The translations under genes were made by a program, and so were the position numbers. Below, in pieces: positions 21,332 through 30,733 of a DNA stretch of 64,000 bases. The DNA is from CAWHNT01 sp963830775 (GTDB lineage: Bacteria; Pseudomonadota; Alphaproteobacteria; Geminicoccales; Geminicoccaceae), in contig CAWHNT010000047.1 of assembly GCA_963830775.1 (NCBI GenBank), forward strand, positions 434,001 through 498,000, in the 5' to 3' direction. The notes below the pieces were generated by a model, which worked only from the letters and a program-made list of their open reading frames with translations, searched no databases and was not told the origin of the DNA. Each line of letters begins with the position of its first letter. The stretch's first letter is position 1.

Positions 21332-21946
21332 ATGCCGCGACGACGGACGTTGATTGCCTCGGCCGTGGCCGCCCTTGCGGCACCTCGGGCCGGGATGACG
21401 CAGGAGGCGGCAGGCCATGTGGCCCGGCTGGTCGGCAGCGGGCTCCTGCTCCGCGGCGGTGGGAGCCAGCCGCTCGCCGAGGGTGCTGCCCTCTTTCTGG
21501 GCGACGTCGTACGGACCGGGTTGGCCGCCAAGGTGCAGATCGACTGCCCGGATGGCCTCGTCGTCGTCGTCGGCCCCGAGAGCGAGGTCAGGATCAGCGA
21601 CTTCTCGCGCGGGCGGGGGCTCTACAGCGTCGAGCTGATGCTTGAGCTTCTGGCCGGGATCGTGCGCCTCGTAGGCCCGGCGCAAGCCGCACCGCGCCGG
21701 GTCGACGTGCTGACCCGCTCGGCCCTGGCCTCGGTGCGCTCGACCGACTGGCTCGTCACTCTCACCCCCACCGGCACCGGCGTGTTCTCGCGCGAGGGAC
21801 GGGTGGAGGTGAGCGGCGTCGCCGGCGGCACGGTGTTCCTCGAAGCGGGCGAAGGCACGGACGTGGCGCTGGGGACACCGCCGACGCCGCCGCGGCGGTG
21901 GGGAGACACGCGGCGCGATGAGGCTCTGGCCCGCACGACGCTCTGA
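21332..21946 (+). CDS. FecR-domain protein
   Basis: 204 aa. N-terminal basic, hydrophobic leader (RRRTLIASAVAALAAPRAG) suggests export to the periplasm. The FecR-like beta fold follows: AEGAALFLGDVVRTG, VQIDCPDGLVVVVGPESEV and ALASVRSTDWLV. The ATG at 21332 is preferred, with GGAGGCGGCG before it. The 3' end overlaps the CHASE2 cyclase gene by 29 nt. FecR-like plus CHASE2 signalling protein is a recurring pair, so this protein may feed a periplasmic cue to the cyclase; that is inference. Confidence 0.82.
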   Translation: MPRRRTLIASAVAALAAPRAGMTQEAAGHVARLVGSGLLLRGGGSQPLAEGAALFLGDVVRTGLAAKVQIDCPDGLVVVVGPESEVRISDFSRGRGLYSVELMLELLAGIVRLVGPAQAAPRRVDVLTRSALASVRSTDWLVTLTPTGTGVFSREGRVEVSGVAGGTVFLEAGEGTDVALGTPPTPPRRWGDTRRDEALARTTL

Positions 21947-24032
21947 GCCACCGGCCGCCCGCACGGGTCCGCGCCTTCGGGTCCGGCTCCTGGTGGGGGC
22001 GCTGATCGGGCTGGCAGGCCTTCTCCTGGACCAGTTGGGGGATGGGGTTCCGGCCCTGCGCCGGCTGGAGCTCCTCACGCTCGACTGGCGGTTCCAGCTG
22101 CGCGGTCCGCGCGCACCCGGGCCCGAGGTCCTGCTGGTGATGATCGACGATGCCAGCGTCGAGGCGTTGGGAAAGTGGCCGCCGCCCCGGGACGCGATCA
22201 CCGATGGCCTGAACCGGCTGACCGCGGCCGGGGCCCGGCTGGTCGTGCTCAACCTGCTCCTCGCCGAGCCGGCGCCGAGCCTCCCGCCCGCCGCTCGAGA
22301 GGCACTCCTGGAGGCCCTTCCGCTCCTGCCCGCCCGCTCAAAGCGCCTGCGCGACGCGGAGGCCCTGCTGGCACAGGACCTCACGGACACGCGGCTCGGC
22401 ACGGCGATCGCCGAGGCCGATCGCGTGATCCTGCCTTATGCCTTCGTGTTCGATCCGGCGAGCGCCAACATCGGGGGCGTGCCGCCCTGGATCGCCGCCA
22501 CGGCCTACCGCACCGTCCTGCATCGCGAGCAGGCGGCCGGGGGACCAGTGCCTGAGCCGCGCGGGCTTCTCACCCTCGCAGCCGGGCTTGCGGCGCTGGG
22601 CAGCGGCCAAGGCCATGTCAATCTCTTCGTCGATTCCGACGGCGCGCTCCGCTTCGACCTGCCGGCCATCCATTATGGCGAGGAGCAGTATCCCTCGCTC
22701 GCGATCGAGGCGGCCCGCCTCTATCTGGGCCTGGCGCGGGAGCAGCTGGTACTGTGGCTCGGTGAGGGGGTGGCGCTTGGCCAGAGGTGGCTGCCGACCG
22801 ACCGCCGCACCAGGCTGCTCGTCGACCATTACGGGCCGCAGGGCACCTTCACGACGGTGAGCTTCGTCAACCTGCTGCAGGGCCGGCTCGACCCCGCCCT
22901 GGTCGAGGACCGCCTCGTCATCATCGGCGGCTCGGCCGCGGCCACGGGTGACCGGTTCACCACCCCCTTCGGCGGCCGCCTCTCGGGCAGCGAACATATC
23001 GCGACCGCGATCGACAACATCCTGCATGGACGGGTCCTGCGCCAGGACGGGGCCATCCACACGACGAGCAGCCTTGCCACCCTGGCGCTGGCGCTGACAG
23101 CCGCGCTGCTCGCGGGTCGCTGGTCATTGATGCTCTCGCTGGCGGTCACGCTCGGACTGGCGGCCGTCTGGGGCGTGATCACATTAGCGGGCTTTGCCGC
23201 CCATCTGTGGCTGAGCCTCGTGGTGCCCAGCCTTGCCGTGCTGGTCGCCGGCGGCACGCTGGAAGCTCTTCGAGCCGGCATGGAGCAGCGCCGTCGCCGG
23301 CGGCTGGAGCGCCAGCGGCTGAACCTGGCGCGGTACTTCCCGCCCGCCGTCGTCGACCGCCTGGCTGCCAGCGATCAGCCCTCGGGCCTGGAGCGGACCC
23401 AGGAGGCGGCGGTGATGTTCGTGGACATGATCGGCTTCACCCAGGCGAGCGAGGAGCTGGCGCCGGCCCAGGCCATGAGCCTGCTCCGGGCCTTTCACGG
23501 CCGGGTCGAGCGGGCGGTCTTCGCCCACGGCGGCATGGTCGACAAGTTCATCGGCGACGGTGCGCTCGCCTGCTTCGGCGTGCCCGACGTCAGCCCTTCG
23601 GCTGCAGCCGACGCACTCCGTGCGGCCACCCACCTGCACGCAGCCATCGCGGATTGGAACGTGGAACGTGTCGCCGGCGGGAGCCCGCCCTTGGGCGTGG
23701 CCGTGGGCATCCATTACGGGCCGGTCCTCATGGGCGATATCGGGGGCGAGCGGCAGTTCCAGTTCACGGTGGTGGGCGACACGGTGAACGTGGCCAGCCG
23801 GCTCGAGGCGCTCACCCGCGAGGTCGGAGCCGCCATCCTCGTCTCGGACGCGGTGGTCGACCAGGTGCGCGAGGCCGGTGCTGCGGCGCTGCTGGCGGGC
23901 TTCGAGCCCCTGCCCACCCGCCAGCTCCGGGGCCGGGAAGGCCTGCTTCGCCTGTGGGCGATGCCACGGCAAGGGGCGAGAGGTCCCGGACCCGACGGTG
24001 CGGAACAGGATCGGCTGCGGGCCGGTCCGTAG
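21918..24032 (+). CDS. CHASE2-domain class III adenylate/guanylate cyclase
   Basis: 704 aa. N-terminal membrane helix (LLVGALIGLAGLLLDQLG), periplasmic CHASE2 sensor at about 40-370 (LLTLDWRFQLRGPR, VLLVMIDDASVEALGKWP, EDRLVIIGGSAAATGD, GSEHIATAIDNIL), and three helices at about 380-450. A class III cyclase domain follows at about 485-670. Catalytic metal Asp residues lie in VMFVDMIGFT and FIGDGALACFG; the substrate Lys in MVDKFIGDG and the Asn/Arg in GDTVNVASRLEAL are present, so the domain looks active. Makes cAMP (or cGMP) in response to a periplasmic signal. Translationally coupled to the FecR gene. Confidence 0.92.
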   Translation: MRLWPARRSEPPAARTGPRLRVRLLVGALIGLAGLLLDQLGDGVPALRRLELLTLDWRFQLRGPRAPGPEVLLVMIDDASVEALGKWPPPRDAITDGLNRLTAAGARLVVLNLLLAEPAPSLPPAAREALLEALPLLPARSKRLRDAEALLAQDLTDTRLGTAIAEADRVILPYAFVFDPASANIGGVPPWIAATAYRTVLHREQAAGGPVPEPRGLLTLAAGLAALGSGQGHVNLFVDSDGALRFDLPAIHYGEEQYPSLAIEAARLYLGLAREQLVLWLGEGVALGQRWLPTDRRTRLLVDHYGPQGTFTTVSFVNLLQGRLDPALVEDRLVIIGGSAAATGDRFTTPFGGRLSGSEHIATAIDNILHGRVLRQDGAIHTTSSLATLALALTAALLAGRWSLMLSLAVTLGLAAVWGVITLAGFAAHLWLSLVVPSLAVLVAGGTLEALRAGMEQRRRRRLERQRLNLARYFPPAVVDRLAASDQPSGLERTQEAAVMFVDMIGFTQASEELAPAQAMSLLRAFHGRVERAVFAHGGMVDKFIGDGALACFGVPDVSPSAAADALRAATHLHAAIADWNVERVAGGSPPLGVAVGIHYGPVLMGDIGGERQFQFTVVGDTVNVASRLEALTREVGAAILVSDAVVDQVREAGAAALLAGFEPLPTRQLRGREGLLRLWAMPRQGARGPGPDGAEQDRLRAGP

Positions 24033-24089
24033 CGGCAGGTCGTGTCCTGCACGGTTCCGGGTCTGGGTGGGCCTGTCGGCATGAGGCGG

Positions 24090-25409
24090 TCAGTCGTGAC
24101 GGTGGGCCAGGAAGACGCGGCCGGGTTGGCGGGCGGAGGGCATGAAGCCGTCGCCATTGAGGTAGTCGACGCCGGCCTTGTGCGCATGGTGGCAGAGCCT
24201 GACGGAAGCGGCACCGACCAGGAAGCTGCGCATGCGCTGGGCGCGCGCGGCTTCGACCAGCATGTGCACGATCTCCTGGGTCGCGATGGCATCGGGGTCG
24301 AGCTTGCCGAGGTCGAGCGAGAGGCCGAGGATTCCTGTGTTGACCAGATGCTCGGCATAGACCGCATCATGCGGCAGGCGTGCGAGCAGGCCCAGGACGT
24401 GGGGTCTGAGACCGGCCAGCAGCTCGCGCGTGTCGGCCTGGGGCAGGGTCGGCGGCAGGCCCAGGATCTCGATGAGCAGGCGGCGCCGCGAATTTTCCGG
24501 CAGGTGCCGGCACTGACCCAGGAACCCGTCCCGGAAGCGGTCCGCGGCCAGGGTCTCGTAGCGCACCGGAACAATCAGCGTGGCTCCGCGGCCGCGTGAC
24601 ACCGGTGCCGCCGCCAGGATCGAGGCCGCCTCCTGCACGGCCCAGCCATCGATCTCGGCATCGAAGACGCCGTTGAAGCTGGTCGGGCACAAGGTCGAGA
24701 CGGGGCGGGGGGTGCTGTCGCCGCCACCGACGCCTGGTGCCAGATGATAGATCGAGATCAGGCCCTTGCGGAGCTGGATGGTGGGCCGGAACCACGCCTC
24801 CAGCCGGGGCACATTGTCGAGGAACAGGCGCAGCTCGTGGTCGTCCACGGCCTTGCCGAAGGCGTCGATGCGGGTCCGGAGCTGCTCGAAGCTCAGCACG
24901 CCGGCGAAGCCGCGGTCGAAGTCGAAGGGTGCCGTACGCATCCTGACGGCGACGCCGCCCGGGATGGCACCGCACAGGCGCTCGGTGATGTCGGCTGCGA
25001 GCAGGCGGCCGCGACGCTCGGCGTCCGGGCGCTTCAGGCCGATGCGGAAGAGGTAGAACAGGGTGTCGGACACCGCGACATAGGCGTCGTCGCGGCCGAG
25101 CTCCCGCTGCAGGGCCGCCTCGACGATGCCCATGGCCTTCTCGCGGACCTGCGGCCAGCGGCGTGCGAACCGGACCCGGATCTGGTCGAGGTCGAGCAGC
25201 TGCAGGCTGCCCAGGGACGTGCCCGGGCCGTGCGCCAGATGAGCGCGGCGCAGGCCCAGCATCCGGTCCGGGAACTCGGCATGCTTTGAGGGATCGAGGC
25301 CGGCGCGCGTGCGGGGCGGGTAGAGGCTGAACGGCGGTGGTGTCGCCTCCGGCCCGGCAGCGCGTCCGCGCGCCAGCTCGCTGAGTAGCGGGGTCTGACC
25401 GAGCAGCAT
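24090..25409 (-). CDS. Hypothetical protein with degenerate GGDEF/EAL-like architecture
   Basis: 439 aa. No exact match recognised. The C-terminal half has the rhythm of an EAL domain: FRPTIQLRKGLISIYHLAP where FQPIVDL..GYEAL would be, DGWAVQEAASIL, GATLIVPVRYETL, LLIEILGLPP, and GVDYLNGDGFMPS where GCDxxQGYxxxxP is expected. The catalytic Glu (EAL) and the DD metal motif are missing. The middle (DDAYVAVSDTLFYLFRIG) resembles a GGDEF fold without its loop. A non-catalytic c-di-GMP-binding or scaffold protein is the best guess. The gene is single, divergent from cysQ and about 190 nt away. Confidence 0.55.
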   Translation of the reverse strand: MLLGQTPLLSELARGRAAGPEATPPPFSLYPPRTRAGLDPSKHAEFPDRMLGLRRAHLAHGPGTSLGSLQLLDLDQIRVRFARRWPQVREKAMGIVEAALQRELGRDDAYVAVSDTLFYLFRIGLKRPDAERRGRLLAADITERLCGAIPGGVAVRMRTAPFDFDRGFAGVLSFEQLRTRIDAFGKAVDDHELRLFLDNVPRLEAWFRPTIQLRKGLISIYHLAPGVGGGDSTPRPVSTLCPTSFNGVFDAEIDGWAVQEAASILAAAPVSRGRGATLIVPVRYETLAADRFRDGFLGQCRHLPENSRRRLLIEILGLPPTLPQADTRELLAGLRPHVLGLLARLPHDAVYAEHLVNTGILGLSLDLGKLDPDAIATQEIVHMLVEAARAQRMRSFLVGAASVRLCHHAHKAGVDYLNGDGFMPSARQPGRVFLAHRHD

Positions 25410-25603
25410 GGGCGGACCGTGATGTTCCTCGCGCGGGCCTCGTCACGCGGTGGTAGCCCAAAAAGGTTAACGGACCGCAAAGATGCCGACCGTGGACGCG
25501 GAGTCGCCGCGGCTTTACAGGCCCGATGTAAGCTGATAGCGGCCCGCGGCTCCGGACGGGAAGCGTCCGGCTCCTGCTCCTCCTGCATCAGGCGAACCTG
25601 CGG

Positions 25604-26365
25604 ATGCTCGCACCGATCCTCCTCCTGCCCAAGATCCTGGCCCTCGCCGATCGGGCCGGTGCCGTGATCCTGGAGCACTATGCGGGCGAGATCGTGGCCG
25701 CGACCAAGGCCGACCGCTCGCCCGTGACCGAGGCCGACGAGGCAGCGGAGCGGGTGATCCTGGCGGGCCTGGCGGAACTCACACCCGACATCCCGGTCGT
25801 GGCCGAGGAAGCGGTCGCGAAAGGCGGCCTGCCGGAGCTGCGCAGCGGGCGCTTCTGGCTGGTCGATCCGCTCGACGGGACGCGCGAGTTCCTGTCGAAG
25901 AACGGCGAGTTCACGGTCAATATCGGCCTCGTCGACGACGGGGTGCCGATCATGGGCGTGGTCACGGCGCCGGCCAAGAACCTCGCCTGGTGGGGTGCAC
26001 GCGGGCAGGGCTCCTGCCGCCGCGAGGGGAGCGACGTCGGCGACATCCGCGTGCGTGCCCGGCCCGCGAGCGGAGTGGTGGCGGTGGCCAGCCGGTCGCA
26101 CCGCGATGCCGCCACCGACGCCTGGCTCGCGGCCCAGGGCATCACCGATACGGTTTCGGCCGGCAGCTCCTTGAAGTTCTGCCTGGTGGCCGAGGGCAAG
26201 GCCGACGCCTACCCACGCTTCGGGACCACCATGGAGTGGGACACGGCGGCCGGCCACGCCGTGCTGCTGGCGGCCGGTGGGCGGGTGTCGACCGTGGCTG
26301 GCGAGCCCTTCCGCTATGCCAAGCCCGGGTTCAAGAACCCCGGCTTCATCGCCGAGGGCGGCTGA
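25604..26365 (+). CDS. cysQ: 3'(2'),5'-bisphosphate nucleotidase
   Basis: 253 aa inositol-monophosphatase fold, Mg2+-dependent. It removes the 3'-phosphate of PAP/PAPS in sulfate assimilation. Motifs: VTEADEAAE, PVVAEE metal Glu, LVDPLDGTREF, and the C-terminal MEWDTAAGHAVLL with the last metal Asp. The REF after DPLDGT is typical of CysQ rather than inositol phosphatase. Its stop overlaps the probable start of pyrD. Confidence 0.93.
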   Translation: MLAPILLLPKILALADRAGAVILEHYAGEIVAATKADRSPVTEADEAAERVILAGLAELTPDIPVVAEEAVAKGGLPELRSGRFWLVDPLDGTREFLSKNGEFTVNIGLVDDGVPIMGVVTAPAKNLAWWGARGQGSCRREGSDVGDIRVRARPASGVVAVASRSHRDAATDAWLAAQGITDTVSAGSSLKFCLVAEGKADAYPRFGTTMEWDTAAGHAVLLAAGGRVSTVAGEPFRYAKPGFKNPGFIAEGG

Positions 26366-27444
26366 CGGCCGACATTCTGGGCGCTGGGGCGCTCGGCGCC
26401 AGGCTGCTCCGGCTGCTGCCGCCGGAGCGGGCGCACCGGGCGGCGATCCGGCTGCTGCCGCTCCTTCCGGCTGCGGCTCTGCCCGCCTACCCACGGCTGA
26501 GAACGAGGCTGGCCGGCCTCGAGCTGGCCCACCCGCTGGGCCTGGCGGCGGGCTTCGACAAGGACGCGGAAGCACCGCTCGCCCTGCTGCGCCAGGGGTT
26601 TTCCACCGTCGAGGTCGGTACCGTCACGCCCAGGCCACAGGTCGGCAATCCGCGACCCCGGCTGTTCCGGCTCTCGGCCGACGAGGCGCTGATCAATCGC
26701 ATGGGCTTCAACAATGCCGGCCTAGACGCCATGGCGGCACGGCTGGAGCGGCTGGGGCCCAGGCTTGGCGTCGTTGGCGCCAATATCGGGATGAACCGGG
26801 ACGCCGCCGATCCGGTCGCCGACTACCAGGCCTGCCTCCGCCGAGTTTATCCGCTGGTGGACTACATCACCGTCAACGTCTCCTCCCCGAACACGCCGGG
26901 GCTGCGCGCCCTGCAGCAGGAGGAGCGGCTGCGCCCGCTGCTCGATGCCCTGCTGACCGAGCGGGAGCGGCTGGCCGGTGCGGCTGGCCGGCGGCCGATC
27001 CTGCTCAAGGTGTCGCCCGACCTCGACGAGGCGGGGGAGGAGGCGATCGCCTCGGTCGTCGACGATTTCCGGATCGACGGGCTGATCGTCGGCAACACGA
27101 CCGTCTCGCGCCCTTCGGGCCTGCGCTCCCGTCACCTAGCCGAGACGGGCGGTCTGAGCGGGCGGCCGCTCTTTCTCCTCTCCACCCGCCTGCTTGCCCG
27201 ATTCACGGCACGACTGGGCCAGGGCGTGACCCTGGTAGCGGCGGGCGGTGTGAGCAGCGGTGCCGACGCGTACGAGAAAGTCAGGGCAGGCGCTTCGGTC
27301 GTGCAGATCTATACGGGACTGGTCTATCGCGGGCTGGGTATCGTCCGCACGGTCCTGGATGAGCTCGAGGCGTGTCTAGCACGGGACGGCTTCGCTACTC
27401 TGGCCGATGCCGTAGGCCGGGACAGCCGGGACTCGCGTCCGTAA
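26362..27444 (+). CDS. pyrD: Dihydroorotate dehydrogenase (quinone), class 2
   Basis: About 360 aa. It oxidises dihydroorotate to orotate in pyrimidine synthesis, with FMN and membrane quinone. Visible: PERAHRAAIRLLPLLP N-terminal helices typical of class 2, GLAAGFDKDAE, GTVTPRPQVGNP, NRMGFNNAGLD, catalytic Ser in NVSSPNTPGLR, KVSPDLD and VAAGGVSSGADAYEK. The reading frame at the 5' end has no ATG, GTG or TTG. The best candidate is the CTG at 26362, which overlaps the cysQ stop as CTGA, with GAGGGCGG upstream. The start is therefore uncertain by a few residues. Confidence 0.92.
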   Translation: MTADILGAGALGARLLRLLPPERAHRAAIRLLPLLPAAALPAYPRLRTRLAGLELAHPLGLAAGFDKDAEAPLALLRQGFSTVEVGTVTPRPQVGNPRPRLFRLSADEALINRMGFNNAGLDAMAARLERLGPRLGVVGANIGMNRDAADPVADYQACLRRVYPLVDYITVNVSSPNTPGLRALQQEERLRPLLDALLTERERLAGAAGRRPILLKVSPDLDEAGEEAIASVVDDFRIDGLIVGNTTVSRPSGLRSRHLAETGGLSGRPLFLLSTRLLARFTARLGQGVTLVAAGGVSSGADAYEKVRAGASVVQIYTGLVYRGLGIVRTVLDELEACLARDGFATLADAVGRDSRDSRP

Positions 27445-27458
27445 GCCTCGACGCCGGT

Positions 27459-28407
27459 CTACGGATGCAGGGGCGGTGCGGGCCCTGCCACTGCGGCGGC
27501 ACGCACCGGGTGCGGCTCGGCAGGGGGCTGATGCAGGAGCACCAGGGAGATGCGCCGGTTGCGGGGGTCCTTGGCGTCGTCCGTGATCAGGTTCTCGGAA
27601 TCGCCCTTGCCCGTGACGTCGGCCACCCGGCCGGGCTGGAGGCCCAGCTCGACCATGGCGCGGCGGGTGACGTTGGCGCGGTCGGACGACAGACGCCAGT
27701 TATCGTAGCCCGCATCGGCGGCGAACGGCAGCGCGTCGGTATGGCCGCGGATCGAGACCCGGTTCGGCAGGTCCCTGATCGCCTCCACCACCACCGCCAG
27801 CAGCTTGCGCATGTGCGGGATACATCCGGTCGCTGCCGAGCGGGAACATGGGCGAGCGGTCCTGGTCCAAAATCTGCACCCGGAGGCCTTCCGGGGTCCG
27901 CTCGACCATGAGGTTCTCGCGGTACTGCCGCAGCTCGGGCGAGGCCTCGATCGCCTCTTCCATCGCCTCCTCGGCCTGCTCGAACAGCTCCTGCTCCCGG
28001 CGCTCGCGCTCGGCCTCGAACGCGTCGTCGCTCAGCTCCATCTCGCCGGGTGGGCGGGAACCGGGGTCGGCCTCGTCCGGATTGTCGAAGGTGCCGGCCG
28101 CAGCGTGCATGGGTGAGGTCGGAAGGGGCAGCGTGCTGGGCGACGCCGTCGGCAGCAGCGTGCGCCCAGCGAGCAGGCCCGAGCTGCCACCGGGGACGCC
28201 GCTATTGGCCTTGGCCTCGCTGAAATACTCGGCCAAGCCCCTCAGCGTGTCGTCGCTGGCGCTGCTGATCAGCCAGAGCAGGAGGAAGAAGGCCATCATC
28301 GCCGTGACGAAGTCGGCATAGGCCACCTTCCAGGCCCCACCGTGATGCAGGACATGGCGCGGTTGGATCGTCCGCCGGATGATCAGGGGCCGCTCACGCC
28401 GGGTCAC
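27459..28407 (-). CDS. motB: Flagellar stator protein MotB, single-base frameshift
   Basis: N-terminal membrane helix with the proton-binding D32 in YADFVTAMMAFFLLLWL, the same position as in E. coli MotB. A Pro/Glu-rich plug and linker follow, then the OmpA-like peptidoglycan-binding domain (SIRGHTDALPF, NWRLSSDRANVTRRAM). The frame breaks at about 27822; removing one base gives DRMIPHMRKLLAVVVEAI and continues to the stop at 27459. Three nt separate it from motA. It anchors the MotA ring to the cell wall and carries the proton. Confidence 0.93.
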
Positions 28408-28410
28408 GGC

Positions 28411-29292
28411 TCAGACCGCCGCCAGCGGGTCGGCCGGCAGGCGCCCGATCAGCTCGTCCATCTCCTGGAAGCTGGGCTGCAGCACGGTGGGCGCGTTGCC
28501 GCGTGCCAGCTCCACCGCGATCGGCGCCGAGTGGCCCTGGAGGTAGGCGACGAGGCAGTCGCGGATGATGGTGTAGAACTGGCCGTCCTGGTCGTAGGTC
28601 TGGCCGAGCCGGGCCGCGATCGGGCCGACGAAGCCATAGGAGAGGAACACGCCCAGGAACGTGCCGACGAGCGCACCGCCGATCATCGCTCCCAGCACCT
28701 CGACCGGGGCATTGATCGACGCCATGGTCTTGATGACGCCCAGCACGGCCGCCACGATCCCCAGCGCCGGCAGGGCATCCGCTGTGGTCTGCAGGGCGGC
28801 GGCGCGCGCGTGCAGCTCGGCATGATGCTTGCGGAGCTGCCGCTGCATGCATTCTTCGACCTGGTAGGGGTCGTCCATGCTCATCGTCATCATCCGCAGC
28901 GTGTCGGCGATGAAGTCGAGCGCGAAATGGTCCTTCTGGATGGTCGGGAACTTGGAGAAAAGGCTGCTCTCCATCGGCCGGTCCACATGCGGCTCGAGCG
29001 CCAGCACGCCCCTGGTCTTGAGCAGCTTGACGATGAGGTACATGAGCGAGAGCAGGTCCCGGTAGTCCTCCTGCTTCCATTGCGGGCCGTGGACGACGCG
29101 GCGGATATCGCCCAGCGCGCCCTTCACGATCTCGGTGCCGTTGGCGATCAGGAACGTGCCGGCGGCGGACCCGCCGATGATCATCATCTCGAACGGCAGC
29201 GAGTGGAGGACGATGGCCAGCTTGCCGCCGGCCAGCATGTAGCCGCCGAACACCATCACCACGACGACGACCATGCCGATGAGCGCAAGCAT
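28411..29292 (-). CDS. motA: Flagellar stator protein MotA
   Basis: 293 aa with four membrane helices: IGMVVVVVMVFGGYMLAGG, FEMMIIGGSAAGTFLI, then LPALGIVAAVLGVIKTMASI and VGTFLGVFLSYGFVGPIAA near the C-terminus, split by a cytoplasmic loop that contacts the rotor. Family motifs ALPALGIVAAVLGVI and GALVGTFLG are intact. Operon motA-motB. No other flagellar genes are in the window. Confidence 0.95.
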   Translation of the reverse strand: MLALIGMVVVVVMVFGGYMLAGGKLAIVLHSLPFEMMIIGGSAAGTFLIANGTEIVKGALGDIRRVVHGPQWKQEDYRDLLSLMYLIVKLLKTRGVLALEPHVDRPMESSLFSKFPTIQKDHFALDFIADTLRMMTMSMDDPYQVEECMQRQLRKHHAELHARAAALQTTADALPALGIVAAVLGVIKTMASINAPVEVLGAMIGGALVGTFLGVFLSYGFVGPIAARLGQTYDQDGQFYTIIRDCLVAYLQGHSAPIAVELARGNAPTVLQPSFQEMDELIGRLPADPLAAV

Positions 29293-29380
29293 CCAGTGAC
29301 CCGCCTCGAGTCCGAGCCTGGGTCTACACGATGTTGCCTAACCCGAGGTTAACGCCCACCGTCCGCCCGCAACCGCCCGT

Positions 29381-29854
29381 TCAGCGGCCATCGTGGCGCA
29401 TGATGCGCTGCTTCTCGCGCTGCCAGTCGCGCTCCTTGAGCGTGGCGCGCTTGTCATGGGCCTTCTTGCCGCGGGCGAGGCCCAGCTCGACCTTGGCCCA
29501 GCCGCGGGGCGTGAAATAGAGCTGGAGCGGGATCAGGGTCATCCCCTCGCGGCGCACAGCACCGGACAGCTTCTCGACCTCACGCCGGCGCAGCAGCAGC
29601 TTCCGCGGCCGCTTCGTCTCGTGGTTGAACCGGTTGCCACCGTGGAACTCGGGGATATAGGCGTTGAAGAGGTAGATCTCGCCGCCCATCTCGCCGGCAT
29701 AGGCCTCGGCGATCGCGGCCCGGCCCTCGCGCAGCGACTTCACCTCGGTGCCGGTCAGGATCAGCCCGGCCTCGACGCGCTCGTCGATGAAATAGTCGTG
29801 GAAGGCGCGCCTGTTCTGGGCGACCGCCTTCTTGGCCTTCTCGCGCTCCGACAT
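29381..29854 (-). CDS. smpB: SsrA-binding protein
   Basis: 157 aa, standard length. It binds tmRNA and brings it to stalled ribosomes for trans-translation. NRRAFHDYFIDERVEAGLILTGTEVKSLREG at the N-terminus, then LFNAYIPEF, and the basic C-terminal tail KKAHDKRATLKERDWQREK, which enters the mRNA channel. Lies 6 nt downstream of dapA on the same strand, a common arrangement in alphaproteobacteria. Confidence 0.97.
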   Translation of the reverse strand: MSEREKAKKAVAQNRRAFHDYFIDERVEAGLILTGTEVKSLREGRAAIAEAYAGEMGGEIYLFNAYIPEFHGGNRFNHETKRPRKLLLRRREVEKLSGAVRREGMTLIPLQLYFTPRGWAKVELGLARGKKAHDKRATLKERDWQREKQRIMRHDGR

Positions 29855-29860
29855 GGCCGG

Positions 29861-30733
29861 TCAGACGAGGCCCACTTGCGACAGCGCGGCATCGACCTGC
29901 TGGCGGCTGCGCTCGCCCATCTCGACCATCGGCAGGCGCAGCTCCGGCGAGCAGTAGCCCAGCCGGCTCAGCGCGTACTTGGCGGGTGCCGGGCTGGTCT
30001 CGCAGAAGAGCGCCTTGTGCAGCGGCAGGAGCCGGCGATGGATCGCCAGGGCCTCCTCCGACCGGCCGGCCCGCCAGGCATCCTGCATCTCCGCACAGAG
30101 CTTCGGCGCCACGTTGGCGGTGACCGAGATGCAGCCGTGGCCGCCATGCGCCAGGAATGCCACGGCGTTCCCGTCCTCGCCCGAGAGCTGGCAGAACTCG
30201 GCCCCGCAGGCGGCATGGGTCAGGAGCGGGCGCATGATGTCGGCGGTGGAATCCTTGACACCGATGATGTTCGGCAGCCTCGCCAGCCGCGCCATGGTCT
30301 CGACCGTCATCTCCACCGCCGAGCGTCCCGGGATGTTGTAGATGATGATCGGCAGGTCCACCGCGTCCTGGATCGCCTTATAGTGGGCGTAGAGGCCCTC
30401 CTGCGTCGGCCGGTTGTAGTAGGGGGTGACGACCAGTGCCGCATCCGCGCCTGCCTTCTTCGCGTGCCGGGTGAGGCTGATCGCCTCCTCGGTGGCGTTC
30501 GAGCCGGTGCCGGCGATGACCGGGCGGCGCCCGGCCACGGCCTCGACACAGAGCTCGACCACACGCTCGTGCTCGGCGTGGCTCAGCGTCGGGCTCTCGC
30601 CGGTGGTCCCCACCGGCACGAATCCGTGCGTCCCTTCCACCAGGTGCTTCTCAACCAGACGCTGGAAAGCGTCCTCGTCGAGTACACCGTTGCGAAAAGG
30701 CGTGACCAGCGCCACAATCGACCCATGGAACAT
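29861..30733 (-). CDS. dapA: 4-hydroxy-tetrahydrodipicolinate synthase
   Basis: 290 aa TIM barrel, first committed step of lysine/diaminopimelate synthesis from pyruvate and aspartate semialdehyde. VPVGTTGESPTL with the Thr pair (43-44), catalytic Y132 in IIYNIPGRS, and Schiff-base K160 in IIGVKDST. Probably an operon with smpB. The promoter lies in the 140-nt gap shared with the divergent slt gene. Confidence 0.95.
   Translation of the reverse strand: MFHGSIVALVTPFRNGVLDEDAFQRLVEKHLVEGTHGFVPVGTTGESPTLSHAEHERVVELCVEAVAGRRPVIAGTGSNATEEAISLTRHAKKAGADAALVVTPYYNRPTQEGLYAHYKAIQDAVDLPIIIYNIPGRSAVEMTVETMARLARLPNIIGVKDSTADIMRPLLTHAACGAEFCQLSGEDGNAVAFLAHGGHGCISVTANVAPKLCAEMQDAWRAGRSEEALAIHRRLLPLHKALFCETSPAPAKYALSRLGYCSPELRLPMVEMGERSRQQVDAALSQVGLV

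Noticed and set aside
27459..29292. motAB as a second Zorya-like stator
   Set aside because: MotA has the usual short C-terminus and MotB has D32 and standard spacing; these are ordinary flagellar stators.
29381..29854. A tmRNA gene beside smpB
   Set aside because: The flanking gaps are too short and show no tRNA-like ends.
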